A stretch of 49,234 bases of DNA from Bacteriovoracaceae bacterium (lineage in GTDB: Bacteria > Bdellovibrionota > Bacteriovoracia > Bacteriovoracales > Bacteriovoracaceae). Below the pieces are notes generated by a model. It was given only the letters and a program-made list of their open reading frames with translations, ran no database searches and was not told the origin of the DNA. Positions 26,207 through 34,385 of this stretch are shown in pieces; the stretch's first letter is position 1, and each line of letters opens with the position of its first letter. Location of the stretch: positions 1 to 49,234 of the forward strand of contig JADHTQ010000031.1 in NCBI GenBank assembly GCA_016784965.1, in the 5' to 3' direction. Position numbers and translations under genes: made by a program.

Positions 26207-27028
26207 ATGAAGCAGCTTTTGTATTTGAATGTTTTTTACTTTATGAGCAGTAATGTCCATGCCCATGGAATTACTGAATCAGCAAAGCAGGCTATGATTG
26301 AAGGAGGTTACTTAAAGTATATAGGCCTTGGGGCATCACATATGCTTACAGGATATGACCATTTATTGTTTTTGTTTGGAGTAATCTTTTTTCTAACAAC
26401 TTTCAAAGATATTATAAAATTTATCAGTGTTTTTACACTGGGACATAGTATTACCTTAATTTTTGCAACATTTATGGGGATATCAGCAAATTATTGGCTC
26501 GTCGATGCAGTGATCGCTGTTAGTGTTTGCTATAAAGGGTTTGATAACAATGGTGGTTTTCAACGATACCTTGGGTTTAAAAAAGCACCTAATCTGTTAA
26601 TAATGGTTTTTCTATTTGGGCTCATTCATGGATTTGGACTATCGACCAGGCTGCAGCAGTTACCTCTGGGGACCAAAGGTATGGGGATGTTTTTTAGAAT
26701 CATCTCTTTTAATATTGGCGTTGAGGTTGGTCAAATTATTGGCCTATCTGTTATGCTAATCATTTTAAATGTGTGGAGAAAAAGAGCATCGTTTGAGAGA
26801 TTTAGCAAAGTAACAAATGATGTAATTATTTTTTGTGGTTTTATGCTTTTTTTGATGCAGCTACATGGATATCAACATAACTCACATCCCGATGATTATA
26901 GTTTCAGCAAAGACAGTCATATTCATCATCATGAAGAGATTTATCAGCGTCGTCAAAACCAGGCCCAGCAACAGCTAAACGATCACGGACATGGAGATGG
27001 AGATGGAGATGGAGAACATAAGCACTAA
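26207..27028 (+). CDS. HupE/UreJ-like membrane metal permease with His-rich C-terminus
   Basis: 273 residues from the ATG at 26207 (AAGGAGAAGG upstream) rather than the GTG at 26189. A signal-like first segment ends near VHAHG. HupE/UreJ hallmarks follow: GASHMLTGYDHLLFLFGVI, FTLGHSITLI and LIHGFGLSTRL, with conserved His and Asp in membrane segments. About seven hydrophobic segments end near residue 220. The cytoplasmic or periplasmic tail is His-rich (SHIHHHEE, then H-G-D repeats) and ends in a GGAGAT-encoded run. The family carries Ni2+ or Co2+. Lying 18 bp after icmF, it may supply cobalt for its B12 cofactor; that link is inference. Confidence 0.78.
   Translation: MKQLLYLNVFYFMSSNVHAHGITESAKQAMIEGGYLKYIGLGASHMLTGYDHLLFLFGVIFFLTTFKDIIKFISVFTLGHSITLIFATFMGISANYWLVDAVIAVSVCYKGFDNNGGFQRYLGFKKAPNLLIMVFLFGLIHGFGLSTRLQQLPLGTKGMGMFFRIISFNIGVEVGQIIGLSVMLIILNVWRKRASFERFSKVTNDVIIFCGFMLFLMQLHGYQHNSHPDDYSFSKDSHIHHHEEIYQRRQNQAQQQLNDHGHGDGDGDGEHKH
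26993..27016. repeat. GGAGAT hexamer repeat coding for Gly-Asp
   Basis: Three GGAGAT units plus a GGAGAA variant encode the (Gly-Asp)n and Gly-Glu run in the tail of the HupE-like protein (HGDGDGDGEH). It is the second purine-rich hexamer repeat in the window, the other being GGAACA at 3323-3358. Unit number may vary by slippage, changing the length of the acidic tail without breaking the frame. Confidence 0.75.
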
Positions 27029-27073
27029 TTGTTGTACCAACAGATAGTCGTAACGAGTTTATTGGAGCAAAGT

Positions 27074-27853
27074 ATGATTGAGCAAATTAAAGAAAATTTT
27101 TTAATCAAGCACATTAGAAAAATAAAATATGAAAAGAAGTTTAAAAATAATAATGACCTGAATCTATTTAAAGGAGTGTATTCAAGCTTTAACGAGGCTC
27201 AAGCAGCAATTCCTAAAGAAGTTAATCAAGGGTATGATAATGAAAAATCTGCAATGATGTATAAAGATGTTTGCAGCACAATCGTGACAACAGATTATCC
27301 AAATCTTTTTTGGCTGTCCAAAATATTAAAAAACGGCATGAGATTGTTTGACTTAGGTGGACACATCGGTGTCAAATATTATAGCTATCAAAAATACATC
27401 AACTTCCCTAAAGACCTCTCTTGGACTGTCTATGATCTACCCGCAGTTGTGGAAGAAGGAAAAAAGTGGGCAAAACAGCAAAACGCGACAGCTTTAAATT
27501 TTGCACAACGAATTGATGATTTTGATGGAGCTGACATTTTATTTGCCTCAGGTTCTCTTCAATATGTTGAATTTGACTTAGCAGCTACTTTGAAAAACAT
27601 GAAATCTAGTCCAAAACATATAATTATCTCTATCCCACTTACACCGCTACCAACCTTTTATAGCGTCAACAACATAATTACCGCCTATTGTGTATATATC
27701 CTAAGAAATGAACAAGAGTTTATAAGTGGTATTGTTGATGCTGGCTATAGCCTTGTGGATAAGTGGGTAAACGAAGGTAAAAGGTGTGAGATTCCATTTT
27801 ACCCAGAGCATTCCATAGAAGGATATCGCGGGCTTTATTTTACAAAAATTTAA
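27074..27853 (+). CDS. TIGR04325-type putative methyltransferase
   Basis: 259 residues from the ATG at 27074 (TTGGAGCAAAG upstream). The pattern GVYSSFNEAQAAIPKEVNQGYDN in the first 60 residues, LFDLGGHIGVKYYSY (a methyltransferase-I-like glycine loop), LSWTVYDLPAVVEEG and DILFASGSLQYVE matches a family usually found in polysaccharide or O-antigen clusters (name from memory). It would methylate a sugar or lipid with SAM. It sits alone between the HupE-like gene and a toxin-antitoxin-like pair, not in a polysaccharide cluster, so the substrate is unknown. Confidence 0.65.
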   Translation: MIEQIKENFLIKHIRKIKYEKKFKNNNDLNLFKGVYSSFNEAQAAIPKEVNQGYDNEKSAMMYKDVCSTIVTTDYPNLFWLSKILKNGMRLFDLGGHIGVKYYSYQKYINFPKDLSWTVYDLPAVVEEGKKWAKQQNATALNFAQRIDDFDGADILFASGSLQYVEFDLAATLKNMKSSPKHIIISIPLTPLPTFYSVNNIITAYCVYILRNEQEFISGIVDAGYSLVDKWVNEGKRCEIPFYPEHSIEGYRGLYFTKI

Positions 27854-27938
27854 TTAACCAAGTGAGATAAGAACCTAGTATCACAAAATTCATGCCTTAA
27901 AAAGTTTTTAAACTTTCAATATATCATCCTTGATAAAA

Positions 27939-27956
27939 CGTAACATATATGTTACG
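27939..27956. promoter_or_regulatory. CGTAACATATATGTTACG palindrome before the DUF4160 pair
   Basis: A perfect 18-bp palindrome ending seven bases before the ATG at 27964, preceded by TTGATA (27930-27935). It leaves almost no 5' leader, so the first gene may be translated from a nearly leaderless mRNA. The downstream partner has a helix-turn-helix domain, which points to autorepression at this site. Confidence 0.7.
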
Positions 27957-27963
27957 GTAAGAT

Positions 27964-28158
27964 ATGGGCAAGTTCAAAAAAGCAGGTTATATTTTTAAAA
28001 CATGGACAGGAGATCATTTACCAAAACACGTACATGTTTATAGTAACGGAAAACTTGTGTTGAAATGGGACCTTCAAAATGACTTATCTCTAGAAGGAAG
28101 ACCATCAAAAAAGATTCTTAAAGCAATCAATGAATTGAGAAAGGAAGGAAAACTATGA
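27964..28158 (+). CDS. DUF4160-type small protein (toxin candidate)
   Basis: 64 residues. TWTGDHLPKHVHVYSNG matches the short H-x-P-x-H-V-H-V signature of the DUF4160 family, a small protein group often paired with a small DNA-binding or DUF2442 partner. The histidine cluster suggests a catalytic or metal site. No Shine-Dalgarno is evident; the start lies just after an 18-bp palindrome. The stop overlaps the next start (ATGA at 28155-28158), so translation is coupled to the partner. Toxin activity is inference from the gene order. Confidence 0.65.
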   Translation: MGKFKKAGYIFKTWTGDHLPKHVHVYSNGKLVLKWDLQNDLSLEGRPSKKILKAINELRKEGKL

Positions 28159-28634
28159 AAATAAAAAAAGTTTCTTTCAATAATAAAAATAAATCATTTG
28201 AAATTATGACTTTTAACAAAAATGTCTTTCAATATCCGTATTCAAAATGTGAATTAGTGCCTAAAAAAGGTAACTATGTTATCGATGCTTATCCAGATAA
28301 GGAACTAGGAGGTAATGGTCTTGAATATGTCCTAGAAGACGGAAAAAAGGATTCCATTCTATTGGATCAAGTGCTTGATTATAACAAAGATCCTGCCTAT
28401 ATTAAGAAAGCAAGACTTTACAATCTTACAGTTGAGGCGATCAAGGTTTTTGAGAAAAAAAACATTTCAAAAAGTGAGCTTTGTAGAAGAATGGGTATAT
28501 CAAGGATACAGCTTAATCGACTATTGGATACAACCTGCTATTCCAAATCAACAGACAAAATGCTTGAATTGCTCAATGCTCTTGACTATAAAGTAGAGTT
28601 TACTTTTATTCCGAAACTAAAGTTTGGACTCTAA
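28155..28634 (+). CDS. Antitoxin-like partner with DUF2442-like N-part and HTH C-part
   Basis: 159 residues. Residues 1-85 form a beta-rich part (VSFNNKNKSFEIMTFNKNVF; YPDKELGGNGLEYVLEDGKK) that resembles the small DUF2442 proteins usually next to DUF4160. Residues about 98-150 form an XRE-like helix-turn-helix (NISKSELCRRMGISRIQLNR; TDKMLELLNALDYKVEF). It probably binds the palindrome at 27939-27956 and represses its own operon. The start has AAGGAAGG seven bases upstream and overlaps the DUF4160 stop. If this is one protein, it fuses functions usually split between two genes. Confidence 0.6.
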   Translation: MKIKKVSFNNKNKSFEIMTFNKNVFQYPYSKCELVPKKGNYVIDAYPDKELGGNGLEYVLEDGKKDSILLDQVLDYNKDPAYIKKARLYNLTVEAIKVFEKKNISKSELCRRMGISRIQLNRLLDTTCYSKSTDKMLELLNALDYKVEFTFIPKLKFGL

Positions 28635-28835
28635 CTTAGGTTTGTAAATGTGGCCGTTTAATTTTTTTAAACTAATTCACAAAGCATTCCTTGTATTTCT
28701 TTAAATATTTGCTCTACCTGCCAAGAAAGACTGAAATATGCATTATAGGCAATTGATTAATGCCCGCTCTGAATGTAAAATTATACATGAATACAATTCG
28801 TATTAGATTTTTGACCTCTCAAGGAGACAAAATAG

Positions 28836-29852
28836 ATGTGCTATTTAAAAAAAATGATTTTTGTTTTTATAATAATTTTGATCTCCTCCCAACAATCTTA
28901 TGGTAGACAAGCAAATGGTGGATTTTTTGGTAGTCTTTTTTCCCCAAAATCTTCTAAAAAGCAAAGAGCTAGATCTAAGGGATATCTTCGCGGATGGGTC
29001 TATGGTAAGTTTGTTGAAGATGGCCGCATTATCTCTGATACCGGTCTCAAACTCAGGGCCAGAGGGAATTTGACTGGTGAAGTATTGATGGTTATTCCAT
29101 ACGACACTGAGGTTGAGGTGTTACAAACAAGAGGAGATTGGAAATTTGTTAAAGTCTCCTCAGCTAGTGTGGCCCGCAAAAAAAGGTCAAGGAGAGGTAA
29201 ATCTAAACTTGTGTTTAATTATGGTGTATTTTATCGACTGTCTGGAGGCAACATTGATGGAAATGCCGACAATCAGGATTTATTGAAACTTTCGATGAAA
29301 TCCTTTATTGGTGGCGGTGTTTTGATCACTGCTCATAATATTGGCCGTCGTCAATTCAGGTACTCCCTCGGCTTTGACTACTATCAGAATGCTAAAATTG
29401 ATAACTTAAAAATGCCTGCAGGATACAACGCTTCTTTAGGAGTGAGCTACGCCAATCTTTACAAAAGACTCTCACCCTTTTTAACAATCAGTTACGAGTC
29501 CCATGCTGCTCCTGGACAAGTTATTGATCCAACCACCGGCCAATGGAAAGATATTGCATTTTCGATCAATACTCTCTGGGCAGAAATTGGAATATCTACT
29601 TACTTCAAACTTTCAAGGTCCATAAAATTTGTTTTTGCACCATCTTTTTCTTTGAGCTTGGTAGCTTCCCCAGATTCAGATGACTTTGACCTTTCTGGAT
29701 CATCTAGTTCTGGAACTAAAATCAAAGGTTTGCTAAAGCTTATTTATAAGGATAAATACCTGATTAAGGGTGGGGTCATCCACACTTCACTTTCCGGGGA
29801 CTCAGCGATTACCCATACCGACATCATGTTGAAAATTGGAGTAATATTTTAG
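28836..29852 (+). CDS. Secreted SH3b-domain protein with C-terminal beta-barrel-like domain
   Basis: 338 residues with a signal peptide (KKMIFVFIIILISSQQSYG). After a basic linker (KSSKKQRARSKG), residues about 60-112 form a bacterial SH3 domain (ISDTGLKLRARGNLTGEVLM; IPYDTEVEVLQTRGDWKFVK). Residues about 130-338 are beta-rich with alternating hydrophobics and end in LMLKIGVIF, like an outer-membrane barrel. This C-part is similar to that of the gene at 41265-42317: RLSPFLTISYES, LWAEIGISTYFKLS, FAPSFSLSL and SLSGDSA all have counterparts. SH3b domains often bind peptidoglycan, so the protein may anchor the barrel to the wall. The start follows AAGGAGACAAAA. Confidence 0.65.
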   Translation: MCYLKKMIFVFIIILISSQQSYGRQANGGFFGSLFSPKSSKKQRARSKGYLRGWVYGKFVEDGRIISDTGLKLRARGNLTGEVLMVIPYDTEVEVLQTRGDWKFVKVSSASVARKKRSRRGKSKLVFNYGVFYRLSGGNIDGNADNQDLLKLSMKSFIGGGVLITAHNIGRRQFRYSLGFDYYQNAKIDNLKMPAGYNASLGVSYANLYKRLSPFLTISYESHAAPGQVIDPTTGQWKDIAFSINTLWAEIGISTYFKLSRSIKFVFAPSFSLSLVASPDSDDFDLSGSSSSGTKIKGLLKLIYKDKYLIKGGVIHTSLSGDSAITHTDIMLKIGVIF

Positions 29853-29873
29853 ACCGGTGATTATTACAAGAAA

Positions 29874-29889
29874 ATTTTATATATAAAAT
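29874..29889. repeat. ATTTTATATATAAAAT palindrome
   Basis: A perfect 16-bp AT-only palindrome just before the promoter of the HigB-like pair. It has no T-run on either side, so it is a poor terminator; in AT-rich DNA it may be chance. Confidence 0.35.
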
Positions 29890-29900
29890 GCAAAAACTGC

Positions 29901-29927
29901 TTGACAGTATAACCAAATGGGTATATT
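29901..29927 (+). promoter_or_regulatory. Promoter with an embedded dyad upstream of the higBA-like pair
   Basis: TTGACA (29901-29906) is a perfect -35 box. TATATT at 29922-29927 (15-base spacing) or TATTTG at 29924 (17) can serve as -10. Between and over them lies TATAACC-AAAT-GGGTATA (29908-29925), an inverted repeat with one mismatch. Repressor binding there would block RNA polymerase, as expected for autoregulation by the antitoxin at 30263-30568. The ATG follows within ten bases, so the leader is very short. Confidence 0.6.
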
Positions 29928-29936
29928 TGTTTTAGG

Positions 29937-30266
29937 ATGGATATCGAGTTTTATGAGACTTCTAGCGGAAGAAGTCCAGTTACAGATTTTATTGATAAAC
30001 AACCCAAGAGAGATCAAGCTGTTATTTTGGCGGTATTAAATGATATTTCTGAAGAAGGGTATGGGGCCAAAGGATGTCAATTCAGGCAACTCGAAGGAAA
30101 ATTATGGGAAATTAAGATAAAGTCGCCCTCAGGAGGTTATCGGTTACTTTATGTAACTTTAGAGCGTAACTTATTATTTGTACTTCACTCATTTAAAAAG
30201 AAGACGCAGAAAACTCCAAAGAGAGAACTTGATATTGCAAGAAAACGACTTAAGGAGGTTTTATGA
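29937..30266 (+). CDS. RelE/HigB-like toxin (phage Gp49/DUF891 type)
   Basis: 109 residues, typical for this toxin family. It has DIEFYETSSGRSPVTDFIDK, FRQLEGKLWEIKIKSPSGGYR (the L-x-x-G-L-W-E-x-R core) and LLYVTLERNLLFVLHSFKKK, ending in KTPKRELDIARKRLKEVL. These ribosome-dependent or mRNA-cleaving RNases are neutralised by an XRE antitoxin. The stop overlaps the antitoxin start (ATGA at 30263-30266). The toxin-first order is the higBA arrangement. Confidence 0.85.
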   Translation: MDIEFYETSSGRSPVTDFIDKQPKRDQAVILAVLNDISEEGYGAKGCQFRQLEGKLWEIKIKSPSGGYRLLYVTLERNLLFVLHSFKKKTQKTPKRELDIARKRLKEVL

Positions 30267-30568
30267 GTAAAAAAAGTAAAGGGAGATCTTTCGATAAATA
30301 TCTTAAATCCAAAATGAAAGATAGTGAAATTTCTTTGGCATTTGAAGAAGTTTCAATTCATTTAAAGATTGCTAAACTGATTGAGACTTTACGCCTCAAA
30401 GAAGGGTTAACACAGACGCAACTTGCGAAAAAGGCCAACGTTAGCCAACCTATGATTGCTCGCCTGGAAAAGGGCGATCAAGATAGGGTTCCTACTCTTG
30501 CAACAATTAATAAAGTTCTATTTGCTCTTGGTTATGAGGCCGACCTTATTATTAAAAAAGCTGCCTAA
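30263..30568 (+). CDS. HigA-like XRE antitoxin
   Basis: 101 residues. A Cro/CI-type helix-turn-helix occupies about residues 35-90 (KLIETLRLKEGLTQTQLAKK; ANVSQPMIARLEKGDQDRVP; TLATINKVLFALGYEADLII). The basic N-terminus (KKSKGRSFDKYLKSKMKD) is likely the flexible part that contacts the toxin. The start follows AAGGAGG seven bases upstream and overlaps the toxin stop, so both are made from one mRNA. A hairpin terminator follows at 30585-30624. It probably represses its own promoter through the dyad at 29908-29925. Confidence 0.88.
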   Translation: MSKKSKGRSFDKYLKSKMKDSEISLAFEEVSIHLKIAKLIETLRLKEGLTQTQLAKKANVSQPMIARLEKGDQDRVPTLATINKVLFALGYEADLIIKKAA

Positions 30569-30584
30569 ATACCTGACTTCAGTG

Positions 30585-30624
30585 ATCTAATGGTTAATTG
30601 AACATTAATCAATTAGATTGTTTT
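30585..30624 (+). terminator. Rho-independent terminator after the higBA-like pair
   Basis: ATCTAAT plus GGTTAAT (30585-30598) pairs with ATTAATC plus ATTAGAT (30604-30618) in a 14-bp stem with one G-U pair and one bulged A; the loop is TGAAC. TGTTTT follows. Confidence 0.6.
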
Positions 30625-30800
30625 CATCCAGGGCCCCTTGCTGCTTTAGGACAAGGTATTCCTTCTTCATTTTCTTTTAAGTTTGTTAGCATTCCCTGTT
30701 TTAGCTATAACCCACCACCATAACTATCTTTAAAGAAATCTGACCAATGTTCCGATACTGATTGTGAAATGCCATTTTTTGTTAATGCAAGAGGTAAACA

Positions 30801-31640
30801 ATGAAAAAGATAATACTTTTTGGTGTACTACTTATCATCTTGGTGTCATGCAGAGATGACAAGTTTCCAGATAAACCCATTATCTCAGCTTTCTCTTGTC
30901 CCACAGGCTTCATCGCGGTTTTAGGAAATGGAACCCTTGGCACCTCTGACTTTTGTGTAGCAAAATATGAGATGAAAGGAACCTCAGGTAATATTAGCTC
31001 TGTGGAGGCGGGCACGCCGTACGTTTCGATTAATGCCAATAATTCTTTTACAGAGTGTTCTGGCATGAGCGAAGCTGACTTTGATGGAGGAACCTTTGCC
31101 CTTATCAGCAATCCCGAGTGGATGACTGTTGCCAGAGACATAGAGGGCGTTGCCGCTAACTGGTCTGGATCTGCTGTCGGTTCGGGGTGTGTTTTTAAAG
31201 GAAACTCTGGAACAAATGCTACCTGTGAATACGATGGAGATGAAACAGAAGGAGGATCAGGAAGAGATACTAAGGCGAGATTATTTCTTTCAAGCGGTGA
31301 AGAGATCTGGGATTTTGCTGGAAATGCTGGGGAGTGGGTTGATTGGGATAGTGGTGATGCGGTTTTTACGATTGGCCCAACCGATGCAGATGGGGCTTCA
31401 TGGAGAGAGATCACCTCACTGGATGGCTCAGTGACAGCAGACGATCTTCAAAGCTCGGGAGGATATTCATCGACACAAGGTATGGGACTATGGATTGGTG
31501 GTGCCGGAGGTACTGCTCAACGGGGTGGTGAGTCTCTTGGTTCAAATAATTCTGGCGTGTATATGCTCACATTGGGAAATACTCCAAACGCCGCAAGTCC
31601 AAGCCCGAGATCTGGGTTTCGTTGCGTATGGCGCCCCTAA
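30801..31640 (+). CDS. Lipoprotein with formylglycine-generating-enzyme-like (FGE/SUMF) fold
   Basis: 279 residues. The lipobox is LLIILVSC (Cys17). The body follows the FGE/C-type-lectin-like pattern: FCVAKYEMKGTSG, NPEWMTVARDIEG, ARLFLSSGEEIWDFAGNAGE (W-D-x-x-G-N-x-x-E-W) and the C-terminal SPRSGFRCVWRP. In true FGE enzymes an active-site Cys pair makes formylglycine in sulfatases. Here there are no obvious paired active-site cysteines in the last motif, so a binding or structural role is more likely. Such lipoproteins occur in many copies in Bdellovibrio-like genomes (from memory). RBS is AGAGGTAAAC. Confidence 0.72.
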   Translation: MKKIILFGVLLIILVSCRDDKFPDKPIISAFSCPTGFIAVLGNGTLGTSDFCVAKYEMKGTSGNISSVEAGTPYVSINANNSFTECSGMSEADFDGGTFALISNPEWMTVARDIEGVAANWSGSAVGSGCVFKGNSGTNATCEYDGDETEGGSGRDTKARLFLSSGEEIWDFAGNAGEWVDWDSGDAVFTIGPTDADGASWREITSLDGSVTADDLQSSGGYSSTQGMGLWIGGAGGTAQRGGESLGSNNSGVYMLTLGNTPNAASPSPRSGFRCVWRP

Positions 31641-31793
31641 TTGTATTTTAGATAAGTCGCCGAAACTACTGCGCTCATAAATAACAAAACTTGATGTAAT
31701 CTAAATTTCTACGATAGCTGCACAACACTCTCAATAAACGATGTCTATAGTATTAAGTGAAAGATTTACAATTAATGCTTAATTGATTGTGCT

Positions 31794-34385
31794 GTGCGCA
31801 TATCGCTGTTAAAAGTTGTGTTCATGACGTACTTTGAAAATGTGAATATTGCCCATGTTTTTCTAGGAATTAAAAAAAGTAGCATCTGTTGTTACTTAGT
31901 AGTTCTTGCCTTGATCTACGCAACACCTGGTCTTGCCAAAAAATGTAAACCACCCCTTCCTTTTTCAGTTCAGATTTCAAAAGGGATACCAAATGATGGC
32001 CATTTGGATAATCACCATAAAATTGTTAAAAATGATACTCATTCATATCTATATGCCATGCGTACTGTGGCCATTATGGAGCTTCTGGAGACTCGCAAAG
32101 CTCTGCAAAAGTTGATGGGGGCCCCAGAGCATTTGATGAACAACCACAAAAATCCTGGAGATTTAAACTTTGAGGTTCCTGCAGAGGTTAAAAGGCTGTA
32201 CTCAAAGCAACACGGACATGGGGTAGTAGAGATTGAGAGCTTGATTAACCAGGTGGAAAACACTTGTTATCCCTATAAGCCAGAGAGTAGGGAAGTGGAC
32301 GTATTGGTACTTGCCAATCAAGCCGCTAGTTTAGTTAATATTGATAGAAATATAAAGTTTTTGGCCGATGATTTGTGGCACAGTGAAGACCATCTGCTAC
32401 TGGATACAATAAGGCGTAGGCTGACAGATAAGTATAAGTTAGATACGCTGCTGGCAAGACATATTGGTCAAAGGGCACATATTTTAAATCGCTATCACAT
32501 TTTGTGGGTTAGCATTATAAAGTCTCCACTATATAAACAGTTCTATGGTATTTTAACCAAGTATGGGCTGCCCTCGCCCGCTAGCTTTGCTTTCAAAGTA
32601 ACTCCAAGAATCAGCAGTTTTCCCGACACCTTTGAAATTCCGGCCCAATTTGCAAATTCTATAGATAGAGGTATCCAAAAAATATTGAGTGATAAACTGT
32701 TGCGCCAAAAGGTTTTTGCTGAATTAAATCCAATTTTAGAAAAAGCAGCAAGGGCCATGTTAAAAGAAAATACTAAGTCCTTAGAGCTTCTAGCAACTGC
32801 GATAAATTTTGAAGATGATAAAGCACTTTTTTTAGAGCTGGCAAAATATTCAAAGCTTTGGAGAAATACTAGAAGACACTACCAGGATTTTTTAGGTAGC
32901 AAACTTGAATATGCTAAGCAGCAAGAGATTCTTCAAGCAAAAAATCAAAAGCGATCAAGTGTGAAGAGTCGCCTATATTGGGGGACGATCATTGGCAGTA
33001 CTGCCTTAGGTGTGGCCTCTTATCTTGTACCAAAAAAGATCAAGCAAGTGAGCTCATCCAATGTGTGTATAAGCTCAGCGACTAATATATTAAATAGTGG
33101 GCTTGTAGCAATAAAGAAACAAGTGGCCAGCAATATGCTTAGTACCTCAATTTTAGCGGGTACAGGGGCACTTATTTTTAATTCAATTGATAAAAATCAA
33201 CTAGCAGAATTTAGTAAGAATTTATTTTTGGCATCTAAAAATCTTGGCGATGTAAGGTATGTAGAGCAGACGTCACTTGTGGCAAAAGAGTCATTTCAAT
33301 CCATGATTTTGGGTTTAATTTTTCTGGGAGCTCCCGGTAAACTTATTAACGTTATGTCAAAAGTTTCTGAAGTTGTCATGATTAAGGGAAAACCCTTTAT
33401 CCAGCTTGCTAGCTCTCACATGCAAAGAGTAAAAGAGATATTGCCCAGCTTGGGCCCAAGAGCGCAGCTACTTGGTGCTATTGGATCAACTTATTTTGGA
33501 AATATAACTGCTCTGCTTGTAACTTTTAGGCAGAGGCTTCAAAACTTTGAAATGCTTACCAATCTTTATCAGCAGATGGTAAGGGCCAAAACGTACAATC
33601 CTAAAAAATTCTTAGATAGATTGGCAGAAGTTCCCTGGATTAAAAATAAACTTAAGATCTACGTTGAACCTTTAAAAAATGCTGAAACCAAGCGAGTTGT
33701 AACTCGAGAAATCTTGGTTAATGAGAGTATCCTACTATTGGGAGAGTCTTTTATTAGAGGGGATGAGTTTTTTGACGAGGGAGTATATGTTATTACCAAC
33801 GTAGTATCGATGTTTATCCTTACCTATGGAATTGTTTTAAAGTCTTTGGCCAATGTAAAAGTACAAGAGATGGTTTTTGATGCGGGCCTGAGTATGAAGC
33901 AAAGAAGTAACGTATTTTTCAAAAAGGGAAAGGATCTTTTTGAGATGAGCTTTTGGTCACAACTGGTCGCCTCGGGAATTGTCGAAGGGTATGATCATAT
34001 GCAAAACCCACAGTGGGAGACCCTTGGAGAGCGCGCTGTGCGTGCTATTGTCGGTAGTGTTTATTGTGGTCTCTATATTGGAACTATGACCAACATCAGG
34101 TCTCAGTTCTTTTTTGGTTGGATGGAGCCAAAACTTTTGGCCCAATATGCAACGAAAACTAAAACGGTGCAGGAGCTTATGCTGTCAGTGAGTATAGCAA
34201 ATAATGCCATTGGAACGACACTGTGGTCTTATATGATGAAGTATGCGCCTGGTGGACAGAGCATGGGCGTAGATGATGTTCAGAGGTTATTTACTCCATC
34301 TTCAAAAGTGCAACAGACTAGTGATGAAGAAGATGGTGAAAAGTTATATCTGCGCATTCAAAATGGCACTATGTCTTTATTTTAA
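31794..34385 (+). CDS. Large membrane protein of unknown function (863 residues)
   Basis: Not recognised. The frame opens at GTG 31794. An ATG at 31824 is equally possible, and neither has a clear Shine-Dalgarno. A signal-like segment (SSICCYLVVLALIYATPGLA) precedes a soluble helical region (about 60-390). The rest alternates hydrophobic stretches (TIIGSTALGVASYLVPKK; MLSTSILAGTGALIFNSI; SMILGLIFLGAPGKLINV; VVSMFILTYGIVLKSL; SVYCGLYIGTMTN) with charged helices, giving about five to seven possible membrane segments. Its last 17 bases overlap the 3' end of queC on the other strand. Exported helical scaffolds of this size are common in predatory bacteria, but nothing here proves a role. Confidence 0.6.
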   Translation: MRISLLKVVFMTYFENVNIAHVFLGIKKSSICCYLVVLALIYATPGLAKKCKPPLPFSVQISKGIPNDGHLDNHHKIVKNDTHSYLYAMRTVAIMELLETRKALQKLMGAPEHLMNNHKNPGDLNFEVPAEVKRLYSKQHGHGVVEIESLINQVENTCYPYKPESREVDVLVLANQAASLVNIDRNIKFLADDLWHSEDHLLLDTIRRRLTDKYKLDTLLARHIGQRAHILNRYHILWVSIIKSPLYKQFYGILTKYGLPSPASFAFKVTPRISSFPDTFEIPAQFANSIDRGIQKILSDKLLRQKVFAELNPILEKAARAMLKENTKSLELLATAINFEDDKALFLELAKYSKLWRNTRRHYQDFLGSKLEYAKQQEILQAKNQKRSSVKSRLYWGTIIGSTALGVASYLVPKKIKQVSSSNVCISSATNILNSGLVAIKKQVASNMLSTSILAGTGALIFNSIDKNQLAEFSKNLFLASKNLGDVRYVEQTSLVAKESFQSMILGLIFLGAPGKLINVMSKVSEVVMIKGKPFIQLASSHMQRVKEILPSLGPRAQLLGAIGSTYFGNITALLVTFRQRLQNFEMLTNLYQQMVRAKTYNPKKFLDRLAEVPWIKNKLKIYVEPLKNAETKRVVTREILVNESILLLGESFIRGDEFFDEGVYVITNVVSMFILTYGIVLKSLANVKVQEMVFDAGLSMKQRSNVFFKKGKDLFEMSFWSQLVASGIVEGYDHMQNPQWETLGERAVRAIVGSVYCGLYIGTMTNIRSQFFFGWMEPKLLAQYATKTKTVQELMLSVSIANNAIGTTLWSYMMKYAPGGQSMGVDDVQRLFTPSSKVQQTSDEEDGEKLYLRIQNGTMSLF

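Noticed and set aside
30782-31414. Pro/Ser-rich frame antisense to the FGE-like lipoprotein
   Set aside because: The plus-strand gene has a lipobox and conserved motifs; the antisense frame has none.
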